DNA of 64,000 bases from an uncultured Allomuricauda sp. (GTDB taxonomy: Bacteria > Bacteroidota > Bacteroidia > Flavobacteriales > Flavobacteriaceae). The position numbers and the translations under genes are program-made. Location of the stretch: NCBI RefSeq assembly GCF_947495325.1, contig NZ_CANLYK010000003.1:62001-126000 (forward strand), given 5' to 3'. The notes under the pieces were generated by a model that was given only the letters and a program-made list of their open reading frames with translations, did no database searches and was not told the origin of the DNA. Each line of letters starts with the position of its first letter. Within the stretch, counting starts at the first letter, position 1. This document shows, in pieces, positions 17,574-26,881 of the stretch.

Positions 17574-18644
17574 TTATTTTGATATAAACTTTCCATCTTC
17601 TTTTACTATCAATATTTTATCCGTGAACGGACTTTTAATGCTAAGGTTCCAACCCGTACTGTGGTTTTCCAATATGGGTTCTAAAACCTTACTTTCTACC
17701 TCTATTTCTGTAGCCATCAAACTGTCTATTGAAGTAAAATAGGCTTCATGTTCTTTGAAATGTGCATTTTGAACACGGTACATCTTATACAGTTCCCATT
17801 TTATTTTTTCATCTTGGGGAATACTGAAATTATCTGGTTGCCCTACTTCATTTGATGAAAAATATACATAACCCCATTTTTCCGGTTCATGCATATTGAC
17901 AACCCCCATGGGAGACCATACCCAATTGTATTCATGTAATGGCTTTCCCCGTGCATCCTGCTTTCTTTCATAATTACCATCAGAAATTTGAAAATCCCAA
18001 TTCACCCTGGAAAAATTGACTCTCCAGAATTTATCCGTTGGCACATTCTTGTCAAAATACCCTTTTTTATAAACCGCCCACGGAATTGCCATTTCCAAAA
18101 CCCAACCCGTATCTGTATCATTTGGATTGTTCAGTGTTCCATTTACTTTAACCGCAGACTTTAATCCGGTAGCATTCCAATCATTTAAAACCACATTCTC
18201 ATTCCGGTATGGTTTTGTCACAAACAAGTCCCAAACAGTGTTTAGGGCATTTACCTCCAGCTCATAATAATTGTGCGTATCACCATCGGGATCTATAAAC
18301 ACTTCAAAATCATTGTTGTGGAAAATAATAGTATCCCTTTTTTTAAGACTTGCCCAAACGTGGGGTTCTTCCAATTTGGCCAACATATAGAAATAGGTGT
18401 TGTCCCAAAGCATCTTCACCTGTGTTTTGTACTTCGGTTGCTTTACACCTTCTATATCGATAAAAGCTTCTGACCATTCTGATTTACTCCAAGAACTATC
18501 TGAACCATCACCATCAATTTTTATTCTTTCAAGTGTTTTATAGGCTATATAACTTTTGGGCGTTGGTTCCTTTTTTGACTGGGCACAGCCAAACATTGAA
18601 AACCCGGCACACAACAAAATCAAAAACTCAAATTTTAAATTCAT
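17574..18644 (-). CDS. CBM9-like (carbohydrate-binding/DOMON-type) lipoprotein
   Basis: A 356-residue lipoprotein (FLILLCAGFSMFGC lipobox) with a family-9 carbohydrate-binding-like fold over about 30-260. Markers are IKIDGDGSDSSWSKSEWS, VKMLWDNTYFYMLAKLEEPHVW, DNNFEV-type strand HNNDFEVFIDPDGDTHNYYELEVN and WVLEMAIPW. The C-terminal 90 residues include YKMYRVQNAHFKEHEAYFTS and have no recognised function. No catalytic residues are seen. It sits directly before the GHL10-like gene and may bind glycan or help that enzyme. Such CBM9-like proteins often sit in Bacteroidota glycan loci; the ligand is unknown. Confidence 0.72.
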   Translation of the reverse strand: MNLKFEFLILLCAGFSMFGCAQSKKEPTPKSYIAYKTLERIKIDGDGSDSSWSKSEWSEAFIDIEGVKQPKYKTQVKMLWDNTYFYMLAKLEEPHVWASLKKRDTIIFHNNDFEVFIDPDGDTHNYYELEVNALNTVWDLFVTKPYRNENVVLNDWNATGLKSAVKVNGTLNNPNDTDTGWVLEMAIPWAVYKKGYFDKNVPTDKFWRVNFSRVNWDFQISDGNYERKQDARGKPLHEYNWVWSPMGVVNMHEPEKWGYVYFSSNEVGQPDNFSIPQDEKIKWELYKMYRVQNAHFKEHEAYFTSIDSLMATEIEVESKVLEPILENHSTGWNLSIKSPFTDKILIVKEDGKFISK

Positions 18645-18677
18645 AGACTCCCTATTATCCTCTCACATTCAAAATAT

Positions 18678-21014
18678 TTAATAGACCACAATCTCATCCA
18701 CCGCTATTTTTGAAGGAACTCCAGCTTGGTGGTGTCCTTCCGGTATTGGGTTTACACTTTTTGCTTTTATTTTTATGGATTTCGCTACTGTTTTGTCAAA
18801 ATCCACTGTGTATGTAACTTTATTACGTCCTTGAATGATGCTCTGTTCCGTTTTATGGATTTCTCCCAATTTTGAGTAAGATTCCCCATCTTCCGAACCA
18901 TAAACCTCTACATATTCTGGAATATAAAGGCCTCCGATGGTAAACCGTAGACAAGTCATTTCCATTTTCTCAATCTTTGAGGGTTCTGCAAAAATCAAAT
19001 CCACTTCCAAATCCCCTTTTATCGTTTGCCAATTGGAATCCCATCTATGTAGTTTTCCATAGTTTAAATCCACCAGTTTATCAATTTCATCTTTTTCTTT
19101 AGGATTCACGGCCTCTGAATGATACACTACTTTGGCACCAAAAGCCTTGTGTATGGGAAAATGTTTTTCCGATATATTTCCTACCTGTTTCCCATTTAAA
19201 AAACTGGTCGCCTTTAAGGTGGCGGTGCTATCAATACTAAATTCCCCTTCATATTTGGTTGAACTTAAGGTTGGTTCATTACCATCCAGAGTGTAATATA
19301 TCTCCAAATCTTCCACCTCAGTTTTTAAGGAGATATCAACAGCTCCTGTCCCAGTACCCTCATGGTCAATTTTTACATTAAAGGCACTTGTGGCATATCG
19401 TGTGCCTTGTTCATCAAAGCGTTTAAATTGATAAAGTAAACGTGACGTAAACCCTTCCCAGTTTTTATGTTTCTCCTGCGTCCAACCATTTTCTGCAATG
19501 GCATACAAGCGCGGAAATGTCATATAGGTAAGCTTGCCCCAATCGCTGATGGACTCCGTCCATAAATTTCCTTGCACTCCTAAAACATGTTTTCCTTGTA
19601 CTTCCGTTAAACTGTCTGATACAATATTATAATGATAGGCATCTTTCAGAAAACTGTAGGCATATCCCAAATTAGGTTCTAGGTCGTCATCCCCTTGTTT
19701 TAAATCCAGATAACAATACTTAAAGGGCGTCATAATTACATCGTGACCTGCTCTTGCAGCGGCAATACCTCCTTTTTCACCACGCCAGGACATCACTGTT
19801 GCATTCGGCGCTAGACCGCCTTCCAAAATCTCATCCCAACCGATCATTTTTTTATTGCGGGCATTGACCATCTTTTCCACACGCTTAATAAAATAGCTCT
19901 GCAGTTCATCTTCATCAGCCAAGTTTTCTTCTTTAATCCGTTTTTGGCAATCTGGGTCAGCTTTCCACGCTTGCTTATTACATTCATCTCCGCCAATATG
20001 GACATATTCAAATGGGAAAAGTTCCATAACCTCGCCCAGAACATCTTCCACAAACTCAAAAGTGGTCTCTTTCCCAGGACAATAGGTATTATCTCTTGAA
20101 ACACCACCGGTCCCCACATAAAAAGGACCTCCCGTGCAGGATATTTCTGGATAGGATGCAATAGCGGCCAAAGAATGTCCGGGCATATCAATCTCCGGAA
20201 TTATTTCAACATAGCGTTCTTTGGCATAGGCCACGATCTCCTTTATATCCTCTTGGGTATAAAAACCGCCGTAAGTGGCTTTATCTCCATCTTTTTGAAC
20301 AGGTCTGCCCCACCAATTGGAAACACTTTCATCAGTTACATTGTAATCCACCCTCCAAGCTCCAATTTCTGTTAACTTGGGATACTTCTTAATTTCCAAA
20401 CGCCATCCTTGGTCATCTGACAAATGCCAATGAAAGCGATTCAGTTTAATCTCGGCCATAAAGTCAATTACGTCCTTGATCTGTTCCTTATCAAAAAAAT
20501 GCCGGGAAACATCCAGCATATAACCTCTCCATCCAAAAGCGGGCTTATCCATAATTGTAACCACAGGGACGCCCCAAACAACATTGGGCTTTTCTTTTGT
20601 TGAATAGAATGATGTGGGAAGTAGTTGTTTTAAACTCTGCAAAGCATAGAAAAAGCCTGCTCCCGAAGCAGCTTTTATCTGTATTTTGGCTGTATCCACT
20701 TGGAGCTTGTACGCCTCATTTTCCATGGAGGCATCAGTGCTTAAAGAAATAGTCCCCTTGCCTGTTCCTAGTTGAATTTCCGGAACCCATCCGGATACGG
20801 TTTCAAATTGGTTGAAAAACCTAGCAACTATTTTTTGTTGCTCTTCGTTTTCAACAGCAACAATAGTATTTGCATTGATTTCAAAATATCCGTGGCCCTC
20901 TATTAAATCAGCTGGTAAAGGGGTTATGGAAATTTCACCAAGTTGAAGATCTTTCTTGCCGCATGATGCAACCCATACTAATCCAATAAGTCCCAACGCT
21001 AATCGCATTTTCAT
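18678..21014 (-). CDS. GH20 beta-N-acetylhexosaminidase with chitobiase and F5/8-type C-terminal domains
   Basis: Removes terminal beta-GlcNAc or beta-GalNAc by substrate-assisted catalysis. The lipoprotein signal ends GLVWVASC. It has an N-terminal GH20b domain (about 28-150) and the catalytic barrel (155-515) with Asp343-Glu344 in HIGGDECNKQAW. Other landmarks are FHWHLSDDQGWRLEIKKYP and EIDMPGH. A chitobiase-C-like module follows (about 545-615, IYYTLDGNEPTLSSTKYEG), then a galactose-binding-like domain (about 630-778). Its ATG overlaps the GH92 stop by 4 bp (ATGA), so translation is probably coupled. Confidence 0.93.
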   Translation of the reverse strand: MKMRLALGLIGLVWVASCGKKDLQLGEISITPLPADLIEGHGYFEINANTIVAVENEEQQKIVARFFNQFETVSGWVPEIQLGTGKGTISLSTDASMENEAYKLQVDTAKIQIKAASGAGFFYALQSLKQLLPTSFYSTKEKPNVVWGVPVVTIMDKPAFGWRGYMLDVSRHFFDKEQIKDVIDFMAEIKLNRFHWHLSDDQGWRLEIKKYPKLTEIGAWRVDYNVTDESVSNWWGRPVQKDGDKATYGGFYTQEDIKEIVAYAKERYVEIIPEIDMPGHSLAAIASYPEISCTGGPFYVGTGGVSRDNTYCPGKETTFEFVEDVLGEVMELFPFEYVHIGGDECNKQAWKADPDCQKRIKEENLADEDELQSYFIKRVEKMVNARNKKMIGWDEILEGGLAPNATVMSWRGEKGGIAAARAGHDVIMTPFKYCYLDLKQGDDDLEPNLGYAYSFLKDAYHYNIVSDSLTEVQGKHVLGVQGNLWTESISDWGKLTYMTFPRLYAIAENGWTQEKHKNWEGFTSRLLYQFKRFDEQGTRYATSAFNVKIDHEGTGTGAVDISLKTEVEDLEIYYTLDGNEPTLSSTKYEGEFSIDSTATLKATSFLNGKQVGNISEKHFPIHKAFGAKVVYHSEAVNPKEKDEIDKLVDLNYGKLHRWDSNWQTIKGDLEVDLIFAEPSKIEKMEMTCLRFTIGGLYIPEYVEVYGSEDGESYSKLGEIHKTEQSIIQGRNKVTYTVDFDKTVAKSIKIKAKSVNPIPEGHHQAGVPSKIAVDEIVVY

Positions 21015-23233
21015 AATCCCGTATTTATTAACTCCCTATTAGGTTCAGCTCCCAGAACGAAATGGAGCTCTCCACCATCCATAATTTGCTGATGGGTTAT
21101 GGTCAATTGCTGATAAGGTTTCCCGTTTAAGGTAATCTCTTGTATATAACTATTGGTTTTGGATTGATTTTCCGCACTTATCGTGAATTGCTTTCCATTT
21201 TCCAGGTCAATCACGGCTTCTTCAAAAAACGGTGATGTCAAACTATAGATGCCATCTGCCGGGTTTATTGGATACATGCCCAATGATGAAAATACCAACC
21301 AGGCCGACATTTGTCCACAATCCTCGTTACCACAATACCCGTCAGGTTCCGTGCTATACTGGGTCTCAATAATTTTGCGAACCATTTCTTGGGTTTTCCA
21401 AGGTTTGCCAATAGCATTGTATAGATACGATACGTGATGACTAGGCTCGTTTCCATGTGCATACTGCCCAATCATTCCCGTACTGAAAATGGGCAATTTA
21501 TCTCCAGCTGATGGGTAATAGGTAAACATGGAGTCGAGTTTCTGTTCAAAACGTTTCTTGCCTAAAGTATCTATCAAGCCATTCATGTCATGGGGTACAA
21601 ACCAGAAATATTGCCATGCATTACTTTCACAAAACTCTTTAGTATATGCTTTTGGAGAAAATGGGAAACTAAAATTTCCATTTTCATCCTTGGGTCGAAA
21701 AAAAGTCGATGAACCATCATATAGGTTCTTCCAATTATCCGCTCTTTTTAAAAATACTTTTTCTGTTTCATTATCGCCAAGCGCTTTGGCAAACTGGGCT
21801 ATACACCAGTCGTCATAGGCATATTCCAAGGTCTTGGATACTGACCAATTTTCGTGGTCTTCACCTGTGGGAACATATCCTAGTTCCATATACCTATCTA
21901 TCTGCCTTCCCTTCTCCGTTGCCGAAGCCACACAAGCTTTCAGAGCTTTTTCGGCATCCATAGGGATTCCCTTAAAATAGGCATCCACAATGACTGGAAC
22001 GGCATGGTAACCGATCATCATATTGGTCTCATTTCCGGCCATGGACCAAACGGGAAGCAAGCCGGTTTCATCATAATGGGATAAAAACGATTTGATCACA
22101 TCGCCTGTTTCCTTCGGATTTAAAATCGTGTATAAAGGATGGGTAGCTCTAAACGTATCCCAAAGCGAAAAAGTATCATATTTGGTATAGCCATTTGTCA
22201 CATGGACTTCACCATCCGCTCCCTTATAAGCCCCGTCCACATCACTATGTGCTGAAGGTGTCAAAAAGCAGTGGTATAAATTGGTGTAAAAGAGTTCTTT
22301 TTGCGCCTTTGTTGCCGTTATTTTTATTTTGGACAACTGTTTTTCCCATATGTTTTGGGCCTCCTCCTTAGTTTTTTCAAAATCCCAATGTGGCAATTCG
22401 GTTTTCAAGTTTTTACGGGCACCTTCAATACTTGCGGAGGACAAAGCAACTTTGACCAATATTTCTTCACCAGTTTCCGTGCTATAATTTGCCACAAATC
22501 GCGTAAATTTTCCGTTTACCGTACTGGTATTCTTTTCTTCTGAATTTTCATACAAATCTGTTTTTTTAAACGGCTTCGAAAACTTAGCCACAAAATACAC
22601 CCGTTGGTCCCTGGCCCAACCTTTTGACTTTCGATACCCAGAAATGGTTTGGGAATCTTCAACAGTGATTTTAGTATCTACAGGGGCATCCCAGTTTAGA
22701 CTATACCCTAAATCAAGAATCAATTGGCTTTTTTCATCTTCGGGGAATGTATATTGATGGAATCCTACCCTAGAAGTGGTGGTAAGTTCTGCTTTTATTC
22801 CTGAACTCAACAAATCCACGGCATAATACCCTGGGGCTGCTTCTTCTTGATTGTGTGAAAATTTTGAATATGGCCGGTATCTTCCTTCTTGGGTCAAGCT
22901 TTCGGTAAACCTACTGTTTAAGGGCATCAATAATAAATCATACATATCCCCTGCACCAGTTCCGGACAAGTGGGTATGGCTAAATCCGGCTATGGTTGAA
23001 TCCGGCCAATAATAGCCCGCAATCCTATCCCATCCTGGAAGTCCATTATCCGGGCTCAATTGTACCATTCCAAAGGGCAAAACTGCACCTGGATAGGTGT
23101 TTCCAGGACCGTCCGTACCCGTGAATGTGTTCACGTAGCCTGTTAATTTTTCCTTTTCAGGAACCACATCTTTTTCTTTACATGACCAATGGCCAAGCAG
23201 TAAAATGAAAGCTATAAATATGTATTTTTTCAT
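21011..23233 (-). CDS. GH92 alpha-mannosidase, HGNEP type (predicted alpha-1,2)
   Basis: A lipoprotein (ILLLGHWSC) with the GH92 start YVNTFTGTDGPGNTYPG and general acid Glu536 in CESNAWQY. It carries the HGNEPSHH motif (593-600) linked to alpha-1,2-mannoside recognition at the +1 subsite, and GNEDCGQMSAW (635-645) with the base aspartate. Length 740 is typical. It overlaps the next GH20 by 4 bp and lies 15 bp after the previous one, so two GH20s and this GH92 form a tight group. Confidence 0.93.
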   Translation of the reverse strand: MKKYIFIAFILLLGHWSCKEKDVVPEKEKLTGYVNTFTGTDGPGNTYPGAVLPFGMVQLSPDNGLPGWDRIAGYYWPDSTIAGFSHTHLSGTGAGDMYDLLLMPLNSRFTESLTQEGRYRPYSKFSHNQEEAAPGYYAVDLLSSGIKAELTTTSRVGFHQYTFPEDEKSQLILDLGYSLNWDAPVDTKITVEDSQTISGYRKSKGWARDQRVYFVAKFSKPFKKTDLYENSEEKNTSTVNGKFTRFVANYSTETGEEILVKVALSSASIEGARKNLKTELPHWDFEKTKEEAQNIWEKQLSKIKITATKAQKELFYTNLYHCFLTPSAHSDVDGAYKGADGEVHVTNGYTKYDTFSLWDTFRATHPLYTILNPKETGDVIKSFLSHYDETGLLPVWSMAGNETNMMIGYHAVPVIVDAYFKGIPMDAEKALKACVASATEKGRQIDRYMELGYVPTGEDHENWSVSKTLEYAYDDWCIAQFAKALGDNETEKVFLKRADNWKNLYDGSSTFFRPKDENGNFSFPFSPKAYTKEFCESNAWQYFWFVPHDMNGLIDTLGKKRFEQKLDSMFTYYPSAGDKLPIFSTGMIGQYAHGNEPSHHVSYLYNAIGKPWKTQEMVRKIIETQYSTEPDGYCGNEDCGQMSAWLVFSSLGMYPINPADGIYSLTSPFFEEAVIDLENGKQFTISAENQSKTNSYIQEITLNGKPYQQLTITHQQIMDGGELHFVLGAEPNRELINTGL

Positions 23234-23248
23234 TTTCCCGTTGTTCGT

Positions 23249-25552
23249 TTAGTGACCAGTTACCTCGCTGTCTATTGGTATTAATTGTTCTCCTTGTACG
23301 GTGTACCAAACATTTATCATCCGAGGGTTTTGACTGGGCTTGTATCGTATTGAGATGGGATGCCATCCTTTTTTAAGTGCTACTTTCCCATGACGTTTAC
23401 GAGGACCGTGATACCCCCCATTGTCAACAACTATTTCATCTCCGATAAACAACAAATTGCCTCCATCGGAACGCGTCTCAAATTCGTAAACGGCATCTTT
23501 TTCTGCTTTGAAATATCCCTGATAGATCATAGAGAAGTTTTTGTCATCCTTAAAATTACCTAGAGCAATGCTGTCCACTTTTGTATAATTGGCATCAGTA
23601 AGTGTTTTAATATCTTCCACTTTTTTAAATTTCCCTCGAGTGATCCATCTTTTTAAACCGCTTTCTTTTGGGGTTTTGCCGGATGCCTCTTTATAGGTTT
23701 TCTGAATTACCTTTGCTTTTTTTAAATCATTGAATTTTTCATCACGATAGGCACGGGCCTTGATTTCAATTGTATCGTTCACCATAAAAGGGGCCTCATA
23801 TTTTATGGCTTCTTTTGTTGGATTGCTTCCATCCAAAGAATAATAAATTTCCACGTCCTTAAGAGGGTATGCCAGTTCCAAAGCCACTTTGATGCTGTCC
23901 ACATAAGCAATGTCCTTTTCAAGACCTTTGACCGCAGGAATGTAATAGTACACATCAAGGGCATCCAACCTACTATACTGTTTTTCCAATCTCGAATTGA
24001 ACTCCCCAAAATCTTTTTCTTGCGTTGCCCATCCATTTTCGGATACGGCCAACATTCTGGGAAAGGCCTGATACTGCAATCGTTTAAAACTCGGAATCCA
24101 CTCCGACCACAAATTTGCCTGCAATCCAAGAACCCGTTCTGTTTGCTGAGGCGTAAAATAATCTGGTACCGGTTCGTAGTTGTATATTTTTTCTACTGGA
24201 TTACCTTCATTTAAATAGTCAAAATAATAGGCATCCGTGGTTGTAATTACAATATCGTTTCCATTGTCTGCTGCAATTCCAGGTGCTTCGGGTCTCCAAC
24301 CCCGCCACCACATGATAGAGGCATCTTTTGTTAGGCCGCCTGTAACAATCTCATCCCAGCCCATTAACTGTTTTCCTTTGGATTGCAAAAACTTCTCTAT
24401 ATGTCTATTGAAATGTGATTGTAATTCATGTTCGTCTTCCAAGTGATGCTTCTTAATCATAGCCTGACAATTGGGACATTTTTTCCAAGTCCTTATATTG
24501 ACCTCATCACCTCCAATATGGATATATTTACTTGGAAACAGTTCAGCCACCTCCGTCAATATGTTCTCCATAAACTCGTAAGTAGTGTCCTCCGCCAAAC
24601 AAGCGGGTTTGGTAAATACGGTATCAAAACCGGATTCTTCTCCTTCGCACAATAAAAAGGGATAATTATCAATTGCGGACATAAAATGACCAGGCATATC
24701 AATCTCAGGAATTACAGTAATATTGCGTTCATCCGCATAGCTTATAATTTCCTTGATTTGTTCTTGGGTAAAAAATCCCCCGTACTTTCGTTCCCCATCC
24801 ATTTCCTTAAAATTGGATTCGTCTATTTTGTACAATTCATTTTCAACAGCTCTGGTGTTACAAATGGTGTCTTGGTTGTTAGGGATTCGCCAGGCACCTT
24901 TTTCCGTTAATAGCGGGTATTTTTTTATCTCGATACGCCATCCTTGGTCATCTGTGAGATGCATGTGATAGGTATTCAATTTATAAAGTGCCATATAATC
25001 CAAAAAGGTCTTTACTTCATCAATATTGAAGAAATGACGGCTAAAATCCATATGCATCCCTCGCCAGGAAAAACGTGGCTCATCTTCAATACTCACTGCA
25101 GGCACAAACCAATCTGTAGCTGTTTTTTTCGAACTTTCTATGGCTACTGGTAAAAGCTGACGAATAGTTTGAACTGCATTAAAAAAACCACCTTCATCCG
25201 ATGCTTCTATCACTATAGAAGTAGTATTAACTTCTAATGTATATGCGCCTTGTTTTAAGCCTTCTACATTTTTAAAAAAAATTGCTCCCTCTGCCAATGT
25301 ATTTTTCAATTCCAAATTGAAGTCTGCCGCCTTTTCAAACATGCTTACCAAAAAGTCTGCTGCTTTTTCTTGATTTTCGTTATCAAGGATAATCGCTGTA
25401 TTTTCTTTTATTTCAAAGGAACCTTCATTGAGCTTAAAATTTAAAGGCTTTGGAATTATGGATATATCCTCTTTTTTAAATGACGGATTGGACTTTGAGC
25501 ATGAAACCGAAAAAATCAAAATAAAAATTAAAAATAGGCTATGCTTTTTCAT
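23249..25552 (-). CDS. GH20 beta-N-acetylhexosaminidase with C-terminal PA14-like domain
   Basis: A lipoprotein (IFSVSC) hexosaminidase. The catalytic pair Asp349-Glu350 lies in HIGGDEVNIRTW, with THYHMHLTDDQGWR-type and EIDMPGHFMSAI strands before it. A chitobiase-C-like segment (about 565-625, IYYSLDGSNPTKEAIKYEA) is followed by a PA14-like carbohydrate-binding domain (about 665-760, GYFKAEKDAVYEFETRSDGG). The different C-terminal module suggests that it and the other GH20 act on different ends or linkages of the same glycan. Its start overlaps the GH29 stop by 4 bp. Confidence 0.93.
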   Translation of the reverse strand: MKKHSLFLIFILIFSVSCSKSNPSFKKEDISIIPKPLNFKLNEGSFEIKENTAIILDNENQEKAADFLVSMFEKAADFNLELKNTLAEGAIFFKNVEGLKQGAYTLEVNTTSIVIEASDEGGFFNAVQTIRQLLPVAIESSKKTATDWFVPAVSIEDEPRFSWRGMHMDFSRHFFNIDEVKTFLDYMALYKLNTYHMHLTDDQGWRIEIKKYPLLTEKGAWRIPNNQDTICNTRAVENELYKIDESNFKEMDGERKYGGFFTQEQIKEIISYADERNITVIPEIDMPGHFMSAIDNYPFLLCEGEESGFDTVFTKPACLAEDTTYEFMENILTEVAELFPSKYIHIGGDEVNIRTWKKCPNCQAMIKKHHLEDEHELQSHFNRHIEKFLQSKGKQLMGWDEIVTGGLTKDASIMWWRGWRPEAPGIAADNGNDIVITTTDAYYFDYLNEGNPVEKIYNYEPVPDYFTPQQTERVLGLQANLWSEWIPSFKRLQYQAFPRMLAVSENGWATQEKDFGEFNSRLEKQYSRLDALDVYYYIPAVKGLEKDIAYVDSIKVALELAYPLKDVEIYYSLDGSNPTKEAIKYEAPFMVNDTIEIKARAYRDEKFNDLKKAKVIQKTYKEASGKTPKESGLKRWITRGKFKKVEDIKTLTDANYTKVDSIALGNFKDDKNFSMIYQGYFKAEKDAVYEFETRSDGGNLLFIGDEIVVDNGGYHGPRKRHGKVALKKGWHPISIRYKPSQNPRMINVWYTVQGEQLIPIDSEVTGH

Positions 25553-26847
25553 TTTATTTTCAATTTTAGAACCTCATCTATCCCATCTATTTTTTTACTG
25601 TCCATGTAAATAAAAACACCTTCTTTTATTTGTTTGAATTTCACTCTTTTTCCGTCAAAAGTTTTTACCGAAACTATCTTTTCGTTTAATTCTGGAATAA
25701 AGAGATAGGGTTTTGATGAAGGCTTTAAAATATGCATAAACAGCGTTTTCCCTTTTCGGGTCATTGTACCCCATTCTTGGCTTTTAATAACATTGCCACG
25801 TGTACCATAAATACTTTCTCCGTAAGTACTGATCCACTCACCTATTTCACCTAAAGTATCAACAAACTCTGGCTGAATTTCTCCATTTGGCATTGGGCCT
25901 ACATTTAGTAATAAGTTGCCATTTTTACCTGCCGCATTTACAAGAAAGTGAATGAGTTGCTTTGTAGTTTTATACTTTTTGTCGTTTAAATTAAACCCCC
26001 ATGCTTTTCCCATGGTAGCGCAAGATTCCAATGGCAGCTGACTTACCTGAACTCCTGCACTATATCCTCCTTGATTTTCTCCCGGCAAATCGCGCTCAAA
26101 AGTTTGAATATCCTCTCCCGGTATGGGTTGAATGTGATGATTATTTGCGATTAAAGTATTTGGGCTCAGCTCGTGGATTAAAGCATAAATCTCATCATAA
26201 TGCCAATTGGCTTGTTTTCTGTCCCAATGTCCATCAAACCAAATACATCCTATTTTGCCATAATTTGTAAGAAGTTCGGTGAGTTGGGTTTTCATGAATT
26301 TTATATACTCATTCCAAGCGGCTTCATCTCCTTTTCTACCATTTTTATAGTCCTCTCTTGCCCAATCCAAAAGTGAGTAATAGAAATTTAGTTGTATTCC
26401 TCCTTTTTTACAGGCTTCAGCCAATTCCTTCAAAGGATCTCTATCAAACCGTGTAGCATCGATAATATCATAATCTGTAGCATTGGTATCGAACATACTA
26501 AAGCTATCATGGTGTCGAGAGGTAATTGTAATATACTTCATGCCTGCAGATTTGGCTATTTTAACCCACTCCTCGGCATTGAAATCTTCAGGGTCAAAAA
26601 ATTTCGGTAACTTTTTATAGGTCTCCAATGGTATTTTTTGTTGATGCATTACCCATTCACCATCTCCTAAAACACTGTAAACACCCCAGTGAATAAACAT
26701 ACCAAATTTCATATCCTGAAAAGTAGCCCGTGCTTCTAAATTAGCTTGGGTTGGTGTATACTCTGGCATTGGGTGATCGTAAAATTTTTGTGCATTTACT
26801 GTAAGTGTTGCCCAAAAACACATCAAAATCAAAATCGCTTTCTTCAT
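25549..26847 (-). CDS. GH29 alpha-L-fucosidase
   Basis: A retaining exo-fucosidase. The signal peptide MKKAILILMCFWATLTVNAQ lacks a lipobox. GH29 landmarks: MKFGMFIHWGVYSV (46-59), YITITSRHHDSFSMFD (105-120) and nucleophile Asp205 in CIWFDGHWD. The barrel ends near NGNLLLNVGPMPNGE, and a short C-terminal beta domain follows. At 432 residues it is compact. The linkage (alpha-1,3/4, core alpha-1,6 or other) cannot be fixed. It is translationally coupled to the downstream GH20 (ATGA overlap). Confidence 0.93.
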   Translation of the reverse strand: MKKAILILMCFWATLTVNAQKFYDHPMPEYTPTQANLEARATFQDMKFGMFIHWGVYSVLGDGEWVMHQQKIPLETYKKLPKFFDPEDFNAEEWVKIAKSAGMKYITITSRHHDSFSMFDTNATDYDIIDATRFDRDPLKELAEACKKGGIQLNFYYSLLDWAREDYKNGRKGDEAAWNEYIKFMKTQLTELLTNYGKIGCIWFDGHWDRKQANWHYDEIYALIHELSPNTLIANNHHIQPIPGEDIQTFERDLPGENQGGYSAGVQVSQLPLESCATMGKAWGFNLNDKKYKTTKQLIHFLVNAAGKNGNLLLNVGPMPNGEIQPEFVDTLGEIGEWISTYGESIYGTRGNVIKSQEWGTMTRKGKTLFMHILKPSSKPYLFIPELNEKIVSVKTFDGKRVKFKQIKEGVFIYMDSKKIDGIDEVLKLKIK

Positions 26848-26881
26848 TGTCTCATTAATTTGGTATACTTAATTTTTGCTG

